From NCBI RefSeq assembly GCF_017921895.1, contig NZ_JAFIDN010000002.1, positions 1 to 64,000 of the forward strand: a DNA stretch of 64,000 bases, written 5' to 3'. A model generated the notes under the pieces. The model ran no database searches, was not told the origin of the DNA, and saw nothing but the letters and a program-made list of their open reading frames with translations. This document shows, piece after piece, positions 58,717-64,000 of the stretch. Both the position numbers and the translations under genes were made by a program. The DNA is from Natronogracilivirga saccharolytica. GTDB lineage: Bacteria; Bacteroidota; Rhodothermia; Balneolales; Natronogracilivirgulaceae. How positions within the stretch are numbered: position 1 is the first letter of the stretch; every line of letters begins with the position of its first letter.

Positions 58717-59601
58717 GTGACACCTGCAGATGAAGCTGTCTGGATCTCACGATCCTGCGGAAAAATAAATCTTGGATTGCAAATCCTGAACAGACTGCCC
58801 ACCGGGTACCATGAGATAGCCACCGGGTTCTGCTTCATCAACTGGAGTGACCGTTTTGAGGTTACAAAGGCACCTTCTTTCCGGCTTTCGATGTCTGATG
58901 ACCGGCTTCCTGCCGACAGCAGCAACCTGATTATCAGAGCACTCAACAAGCTTCGCCGGTATGCCGATTTTGATGACAGCTGGTCTGTATATGTCGACAA
59001 GGTGTTGCCTTTTGGTGCCGGACTTGGCGGGGGGAGCAGCAATGCCGCCACCATGCTGCGGATGATCAACAAACTGAGCGGACTTGGTCTAAAAACCGGG
59101 GATATTCAGTCATTCGTTTCCGGGCTGGGTGCCGATATTCCGGTATTCCTGCACGGTAAAACCGCCATTGGAACGGGAATTGGCGTGCAGCTTGATTTTC
59201 AGGACATACAACCCGGCGCGTGGATACTCACCGTTTTTCCCGACATTCATGTTTCAACGGCGGATGCCTATCAGCACTGCACCCCCAACCCGGAGCCGGA
59301 GTTTCAGCTGGAACACATCCTGCTGAATGAACCGCTTGAGGAGTGGCGGTATCTTCTGTTCAATGATCTTGAACCCTGGGCCATTCACCAGCACCCCATG
59401 ATCGGCAACATCAAAGATCAGATGTACGAACTCGGCGCCGATTATGCGGCCATGAGCGGCAGCGGCTCATCGGTGTTCGGTTTGTTCAGGCAGGAGTTTG
59501 TTGCCGTTGATGCCTACAACCGGTTTATCGACTGGGACCTGCAGGCCAACCTCACTCCGCCCTCCTTTCAGCCTGATTTCGGTATTTATCAAACTATGTA
59601 A
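58717..59601 (+). CDS. ispE: 4-diphosphocytidyl-2-C-methyl-D-erythritol kinase
   Basis: GHMP kinase of the MEP isoprenoid pathway: phosphorylates CDP-methylerythritol at the 2-hydroxyl. 294 residues: CGKINLGLQILNRLPTGYHEI at the start, the ATP-binding PFGAGLGGGSSNA at 98-110, GADIPVFL, and the C-terminal AAMSGSGSSVFGLF. Starts with GTG at 58717, six bases after the CCA-adding-type gene; no ATG lies before the conserved start, so GTG is the sensible choice. Confidence 0.94.
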   Translation: MTPADEAVWISRSCGKINLGLQILNRLPTGYHEIATGFCFINWSDRFEVTKAPSFRLSMSDDRLPADSSNLIIRALNKLRRYADFDDSWSVYVDKVLPFGAGLGGGSSNAATMLRMINKLSGLGLKTGDIQSFVSGLGADIPVFLHGKTAIGTGIGVQLDFQDIQPGAWILTVFPDIHVSTADAYQHCTPNPEPEFQLEHILLNEPLEEWRYLLFNDLEPWAIHQHPMIGNIKDQMYELGADYAAMSGSGSSVFGLFRQEFVAVDAYNRFIDWDLQANLTPPSFQPDFGIYQTM

Positions 59602-59683
59602 CTTTGATTTTTTTGCCTCAAATCTTACTTTTTCTGCCACAGACTGTAACCTGGCCGGAATTTGTTGTATATTTAATAAAATG

Positions 59684-59701
59684 AATGTAACCGCTTACAT
59701 T
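59684..59701 (+). promoter_or_regulatory. cre-like LacI-family operator upstream of glgP
   Basis: AATGTAACCGCTTACATT is a near-perfect palindrome (seven-base arms, CCGC centre). The inner TGTAACCGCTTACA (59686-59699) matches the CcpA cre consensus TGWAANCGNTNWCA at every fixed position, including the central CG typical of LacI/GalR-family operators. It lies 43 bases before the glgP ATG, just downstream of an A/T-rich stretch containing TATATTTA (59668-59675) that could be the promoter; binding here would block transcription. No LacI-type regulator gene is in the window. Confidence 0.6.
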
Positions 59702-59744
59702 TTAGCGGCACTACCCCGATTGAGAATTTCAAACAAACACGCAC

Positions 59745-62273
59745 ATGATCAAACTGAACGATGACATCACCAAGGCAATGGATGCCGAGTCCCTGAAACT
59801 GGATATCCAGCGGCACTTGCGCTTCACCCTGGCCAAATCCAAATACTCCACGACGAAATGGGACAAATTTCGAAGTGTTGCATTAACGGCGCTGGACAGA
59901 CTCCATGACCGGTGGATCGACACCCAGGAGCACTATTACGATGTCGATGCCAAGCGTGTCTACTATATTTCGATGGAGTTTCTGATGGGCCGGCTGCTTG
60001 ACAACATGCTTGTCAACCTTGACATACTTGATGAGGTCAAAGAAGCCCTTGATGAGCTCGGGCTGGATTACGATGAAGTCAAGGAAAACGAATTTGATGC
60101 CGGACTTGGAAACGGCGGGCTGGGAAGACTTGCGGCCTGCTTTCTCGACTCCATGGCAACCATGGGTATTCCCGGATACGGATATGGCATACGGTATGAT
60201 TACGGAATTTTCCACCAGCAGATAAGAAACGGCTACCAGATTGAGAAGCCCGACATGTGGCTTCAATTTGGCAATCCCTGGGATGTCGTAAGACCCAAAG
60301 TCCTTTACCCTGTAGACTTTTACGGAGAATCTGTCCCGTATACCGATTCTGACGGACAGCTTCGTTTCAAGTGGGTTAACACTCAGTCGGTGAATGCCCT
60401 GGCATTCGACACGCCTGTGCCCGGATACAAAAATGATATTGTCAACAACCTCCGCCTCTGGAAGGCCAGTTCATCCAAGGCCATCGATTTTCAGTCATTC
60501 AGCCAGGGTGAATACATTGATGCGGTTCGGGATTCCCAGCTGCAGGAAAATATCTCCCGAGTTCTTTATCCCAATGACAAGGTGTTTGTCGGGCAGGAGC
60601 TGCGTCTGAAGCAGGAGTACTTCCTGGTTTCTGCCACACTGCAGGATATACTCAGAAGGTTCAAAAAAGTTCATAACGACTGGAGGAAGCTTCCGGACAA
60701 AGTTGCCATTCAGTGCAACGACACCCATCCCAACCTGGCCATTCCTGAACTGATGCGGGTCCTGATGGATTACGAAGGGCTCGACTGGGAGACCTCATGG
60801 GATATTACCAGAAAAACGATCAACTATACCAACCATACGGTCTTGCCTGAGGCGCTTGAAACCTGGCCTGTGCCTCTTATGCGCAATCTGCTGCCGCGGC
60901 ACCTGCAGATCATTTATGAAATCAACAAACGATTCCTGAATGATGTCCGCGATACTTTCGGTCATGACGTAAACAAAGTCAGAAGAATGTCCATCATCAG
61001 CGAAGGTGAAAAGCCTGCCGTTCAGATGGCCACTCTTGGTATTGTCGGATCCAACAAGGTCAACGGTGTGGCTAGGCTGCATACCGAGCTGATCAAAAAG
61101 ACCATTTTCAAAGATTTCTACGAGCTGTACCCGGACAAATTCATCAACATGACGAACGGGATCACCCCGAGGCGCTGGCTCAAGCAGTGCAATCCCAGGC
61201 TATCCGAACTGATCTCGGAGCAGATCGGTGACAGTTGGATTACCGATCTCAACCAGCTCAAGAAAATCGACAAGCTTGCGGACTCCAAAGCGTTCCGCAA
61301 AAAATTCACCGATGTCAAGCATCAGAACAAAAAAGATCTGATTGCTTTCATTGAAGCTGAGTACGGGATTTCTCTTGAGCCGGATTCCATATTTGATATC
61401 CAGATCAAGCGGATACACGAATACAAGCGCCAGCTTCTTGTTGCTTTGCATACGGCCATGCTTTATAACCGGATCAAAGCCAATCCTGATGCTGAGTTCC
61501 AGCCCAGAACGGTCTTGTTCTCAGGCAAGGCAGCCCCCGGGTACACCATGGCCAAACTTCAGATCAAACTGATCAACTCCATTGCCGAGAAAATCAACAA
61601 CGATCCTGATACCAAAGGCAAGCTTTCCTGTCTGTTCCTGGAGAACTATACCGTGTCACTTGCCGAAAGGCTTATACCGGCTGCTGATCTTTCAGAGCAG
61701 ACCTCAACCGCAGGAATGGAGGCTTCAGGTACCGGAAACATGAAATTCGCCCTTAACGGTGCATTAACAATCGGAACCCTCGACGGTGCCAATATTGAAA
61801 TCCGTGAAGAAGTCGGCGAAGATAATATTTTCATCTTCGGACTCACCGACGAAGAAGTGGAGCAAAAGCGCAGGGAAGGCTACAACCCCCGCGACTATTA
61901 CGATTCCATCCCCGAGCTGCAGCAGGTTCTGAATCAGATCCGCGACGGTTTCTTTGAGCCGGATGAGCCCGAACTGTTCCACCCGATTATCCGCAATTTG
62001 CTGGATGAGGGAGACTACTTCATGGTTCTTGCCGACTTTGAGTCGTACACAAAGCAGCAGCAGGAGGTGGAGAAGCTGTACAAGGATCAGGCAAAATGGA
62101 TTAAAAAAGCCATTCACAATGTCGCCCGGGTAGGCAAGTTTTCCTCGGACCGGACCATTCTTGAGTACAGCAAGCAAATATGGGATTGTGAGCAGATCTC
62201 CCTTCCCAAAGACCGGACTTCCCAAAAAAACGGGAACAACAAGAAACGAAAGGTTAGCAAGCAGAAAGCCTGA
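59745..62273 (+). CDS. glgP: Glycogen phosphorylase
   Basis: Releases glucose 1-phosphate from glycogen chain ends. 842 residues, the full GT35 length. Family blocks include FLMGRLLDNMLVNL, GLGNGGLGRLAACFLDSMAT, CNDTHPNLAIPELMRVL, VQIKRIHEYKRQLL-like sequence (IQIKRIHEYKRQLLVAL) and the PLP site ASGTGNMKFALNGA with the Schiff-base lysine at K667. It complements the glgB-malQ genes 8 kb away. A cre-like operator sits in its 5' flank, which suggests carbon-source control. Its stop codon abuts that of the converging tonB gene. Confidence 0.96.
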   Translation: MIKLNDDITKAMDAESLKLDIQRHLRFTLAKSKYSTTKWDKFRSVALTALDRLHDRWIDTQEHYYDVDAKRVYYISMEFLMGRLLDNMLVNLDILDEVKEALDELGLDYDEVKENEFDAGLGNGGLGRLAACFLDSMATMGIPGYGYGIRYDYGIFHQQIRNGYQIEKPDMWLQFGNPWDVVRPKVLYPVDFYGESVPYTDSDGQLRFKWVNTQSVNALAFDTPVPGYKNDIVNNLRLWKASSSKAIDFQSFSQGEYIDAVRDSQLQENISRVLYPNDKVFVGQELRLKQEYFLVSATLQDILRRFKKVHNDWRKLPDKVAIQCNDTHPNLAIPELMRVLMDYEGLDWETSWDITRKTINYTNHTVLPEALETWPVPLMRNLLPRHLQIIYEINKRFLNDVRDTFGHDVNKVRRMSIISEGEKPAVQMATLGIVGSNKVNGVARLHTELIKKTIFKDFYELYPDKFINMTNGITPRRWLKQCNPRLSELISEQIGDSWITDLNQLKKIDKLADSKAFRKKFTDVKHQNKKDLIAFIEAEYGISLEPDSIFDIQIKRIHEYKRQLLVALHTAMLYNRIKANPDAEFQPRTVLFSGKAAPGYTMAKLQIKLINSIAEKINNDPDTKGKLSCLFLENYTVSLAERLIPAADLSEQTSTAGMEASGTGNMKFALNGALTIGTLDGANIEIREEVGEDNIFIFGLTDEEVEQKRREGYNPRDYYDSIPELQQVLNQIRDGFFEPDEPELFHPIIRNLLDEGDYFMVLADFESYTKQQQEVEKLYKDQAKWIKKAIHNVARVGKFSSDRTILEYSKQIWDCEQISLPKDRTSQKNGNNKKRKVSKQKA

Positions 62274-63095
62274 TCAGTCGAGAACGAAGCGGAACGTTAT
62301 GGTTCCGTACTGAGACTCTTGCGGGACATTGGAGGGAAGTCGTGAGAACCTCCATTCCCGCAGGGTTCGGAACACTTCACGTTCAAGGTCTGGATCTCCC
62401 CTTCTCCGGGGTATGAGTTGCCCTACCGTCCCGTCCGGACGTACTTCAAACCGGACAGAAATAACCGTTTCTGTTTCTGAAACATATCTTGGAAGTGGTT
62501 GGTTTTGCGGCTCACGACTAAAGTCGCCCTCCCACTCCAGTTGGTAAGGAGCGGAACGGATCTGGTCCGTTTCGGTACCCTGGTCTGCATCAGCCCTGCC
62601 GCGAATACCCCTGATGTCCCCCGCTTCCTCTTCGCCTTCCATCTCTTCTTCATCCTGCTGAGCCGGATCCGGAGCGGTCTGTTCTTCGGTCTCCTCGGTT
62701 TGCTCCGCCATTTGCTCAGGATCGATCTCTTCGGTGTCGGGCGTTGTAACCACTTCGTCAGATTCTACCTCCTCTTCCTGATCGGGCAGGTCGACATCCC
62801 TGGCCGGTTCCTCAGGCTCAGGTTCCGGCTGAGGCGTTTCTTCCGGTTCGGGCTCCGGCACTTCCGGTTCTGCCTCCACCGGATCGGGTCTTGTCTCCGG
62901 CTGCTCTTCCTCTTCCCTTGAAAACTCGGCAATTGTGCCATCCTGAAACTCACCAAGAGTCACTTCGATGAAGGCGGTCCGCTCCTGCTGGTCTGGTTTG
63001 ATGACCATGTAAAGAGCAAACAGCAGCATGATCAGGTGCATGACTACCGTGATCAGCAAGCCGAATAATTCATCTGGGGTGAGTTTGCGTCGCAT
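62274..63095 (-). CDS. tonB: TonB family energy transducer
   Basis: Links the inner-membrane proton motive force to outer-membrane TonB-dependent receptors. 273 residues: one membrane helix near 11-32, a long Glu/Pro-rich linker (about 60-170) that should span the periplasm, and a TonB C-terminal domain with RFEVRPDGTVGQL and VFRTLREWRFSRLP, ending ITFRFVLD. The linker is acidic (Pro-Glu) rather than Pro-Lys as in E. coli, consistent with a salt-loving organism. It follows exbD by four bases; exbB, exbD and tonB form one operon. Confidence 0.9.
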   Translation of the reverse strand: MRRKLTPDELFGLLITVVMHLIMLLFALYMVIKPDQQERTAFIEVTLGEFQDGTIAEFSREEEEQPETRPDPVEAEPEVPEPEPEETPQPEPEPEEPARDVDLPDQEEEVESDEVVTTPDTEEIDPEQMAEQTEETEEQTAPDPAQQDEEEMEGEEEAGDIRGIRGRADADQGTETDQIRSAPYQLEWEGDFSREPQNQPLPRYVSETETVISVRFEVRPDGTVGQLIPRRRGDPDLEREVFRTLREWRFSRLPSNVPQESQYGTITFRFVLD

Positions 63096-63099
63096 AGTT

Positions 63100-63510
63100 T
63101 TATCTGCTGGCCCGTTCTGTAGCCATCATCATACTGAGGTTGAGCGCTTTTCCGACATTCATCACATGCACGGCATCGTCGACTATGGCGTTTTTATCAG
63201 CCCTCACTACAAGCGTGGCCTGCGGGTGCCTGCTGTGCTGTTCGCGAATGGCAGAAGCCACATTGGCCCGTGTGACCGGATCACCCATTACATAAAAACT
63301 GCCGTCATTTGTTATGGTGACGTTGATGAAATGCTGTTCGGTTACAGCTGCGGTTTCAGCTCTGGGAATATCAACCCTGATTCCGAAATTTGTCACAAAT
63401 GACGATGTCAGCAGGAAAAAAATCAGCAAGAGCAGAACGATATCTGTCAGTCCGGCTGCTGCAAAAAGCGTCATCGGCTTTTTTACTTCATTGTCTGCCC
63501 GAAAATTCAT
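63100..63510 (-). CDS. exbD: Biopolymer transport protein ExbD
   Basis: Partner of ExbB in the proton-driven motor that energises TonB. 136 residues with one N-terminal membrane helix (LTDIVLLLLIFFLLTSSFV) containing the proton-carrying aspartate D23, then a periplasmic domain with VRADKNAIVDDAVHVMN. Its ATG overlaps the exbB stop codon by four bases (ATGA), and tonB starts four bases after its own stop. Only one exbD is visible here; further copies could lie beyond the edge. Confidence 0.93.
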   Translation of the reverse strand: MNFRADNEVKKPMTLFAAAGLTDIVLLLLIFFLLTSSFVTNFGIRVDIPRAETAAVTEQHFINVTITNDGSFYVMGDPVTRANVASAIREQHSRHPQATLVVRADKNAIVDDAVHVMNVGKALNLSMMMATERASR

Positions 63511-64000
63511 TGCGGTATTCCCTGTTGCTCTTTTTTGTTGGCCGGTTTCTGCAGCAATTCAATAAACTCGGTGGAGGAGTCTTCCAGATCGAAGATCATC
63601 CGGTTCATGCGGCCCAAAAGATAATTATAGAAGCCGTAAGCAATGATTCCGACGGCAAGTCCGGAAGCGGTTGTTATCAATGCTTCCCATATTCCGCCAG
63701 CCAGAACACTTGGATTCACATTGCCCTCGAGCGTCTGAATCTGCATGAACGCCTGAATCATACCGGTGACGGTACCAAGAAAACCAAGCAGCGGTGCCAC
63801 ACCGGCGATCGTAGCAAGCCAGTCCATTTTTTTCTCAAGGAAATGGACTTCCCGTTTTCCGGCATTTTTTATCGCATCGTCAATATCCTGTATTGGTCTG
63901 CCGAGCCGCTTGATACCCTGCTTCATTATCCGGGAAAAGGGCTTGTCCATATCATCACAATACTGAAGCGCCTGCCTCATCTCACCTTTTTTCAGCATAT
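63507..64000 (-). CDS. exbB: MotA/TolQ/ExbB proton channel protein, 3' part
   Basis: The frame is open to the window edge; about 163 C-terminal residues are seen, so the first membrane helix and the true start lie outside. Two membrane segments remain: WLATIAGVAPLLGFLGTVTG and IWEALITTASGLAVGIIAYG, the latter with the conserved threonine pair that lines the proton path. GFLGTVTGMIQAF is a hallmark of ExbB/TolQ; adjacency to exbD and tonB selects ExbB. Confidence 0.92.
   Translation of the reverse strand, partial: MLKKGEMRQALQYCDDMDKPFSRIMKQGIKRLGRPIQDIDDAIKNAGKREVHFLEKKMDWLATIAGVAPLLGFLGTVTGMIQAFMQIQTLEGNVNPSVLAGGIWEALITTASGLAVGIIAYGFYNYLLGRMNRMIFDLEDSSTEFIELLQKPANKKEQQGIPQ

Overview
The window is a dense, largely collinear stretch of bacterial chromosome (about 50% GC, few gaps over 300 bases, no rRNA, tRNA, insertion sequence, phage or CRISPR seen). 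The gene set points to the Bacteroidota/Balneolota side of the FCB group: a short one-domain glycogen-synthase-like protein followed by a DUF4270-type lipoprotein, a PorV/PorQ-type outer-membrane protein, an ExbB-ExbD-TonB set, many outer-membrane barrels, weak or absent Shine-Dalgarno sequences, several TTG starts, and a few upstream boxes resembling the Bacteroidota -7 element (TAnnTTTG). A halophilic or marine member of Balneolota is my best guess; this is inference from gene content, not a search result.

Layout. 1-766: the N-terminal part of a GC-rich secreted protein, cut by the window edge. 1058-6688: a complete minus-strand histidine utilisation operon hutU-hutH-hutI-hutG. 6856-9913: a Tat-exported metallophosphoesterase and a baeRF7-like release-factor relative. 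9962-17059: a phosphate region with a Na/Pi cotransporter divergent from pstS-pstC-pstA-pstB-phoU; the gap upstream of pstS holds four TAACA half-sites exactly 11 bp apart, which look like a Pho-type operator. 17199-22648: an HsdR_N-like nuclease-fold protein, Xaa-Pro aminopeptidase and the classic dnaX-ybaB-recR group. 22836-27779 (minus): an OprO/OprP-like porin, an unknown gene, topA and a peroxiredoxin. 28128-32300: AMP nucleosidase, GNAT, radC, argS and a good intrinsic terminator. 32425-35671 (minus): dnaN, a SAM hydrolase, a STAS/SEC14-like protein and a methyltransferase. 35922-41490: PorV-like protein, miaA, purS, purQ, M42 peptidase, lptB, rhodanese. 41617-51577 (minus): rho, TPR protein, outer-membrane protein, DUF4270-like lipoprotein, short GlgA-like protein, malQ and glgB. 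51732-59601: LolC/E permease, a membrane-anchored MurF-like ligase, sugar nucleotidyltransferase, CDF transporter, CCA-adding-type enzyme and ispE. 59745-62273: glycogen phosphorylase behind a cre-like palindrome. 62274-64000 (minus): tonB, exbD and partial exbB.

Physiologically the window joins histidine catabolism, high-affinity and Na-driven phosphate uptake, glycogen synthesis and breakdown, purine synthesis and TonB energy transduction with core replication and repair genes (dnaX, dnaN, recR, radC, topA).

The most unusual thing is a repeated structured element of about 100 bp, in tandem in two distant gaps: upstream of purQ (38256-38571) and upstream of the sugar nucleotidyltransferase (54767-55027). 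Each unit has two nested stems whose bases differ between copies in a compensatory way, an invariant core around ACAGGCGTATGAT, and an A/T-rich tail that ends exactly at an ATG: either the ATGAAAT of the next unit or the true start codon of the gene. I do not recognise it as a known riboswitch or repeat family.
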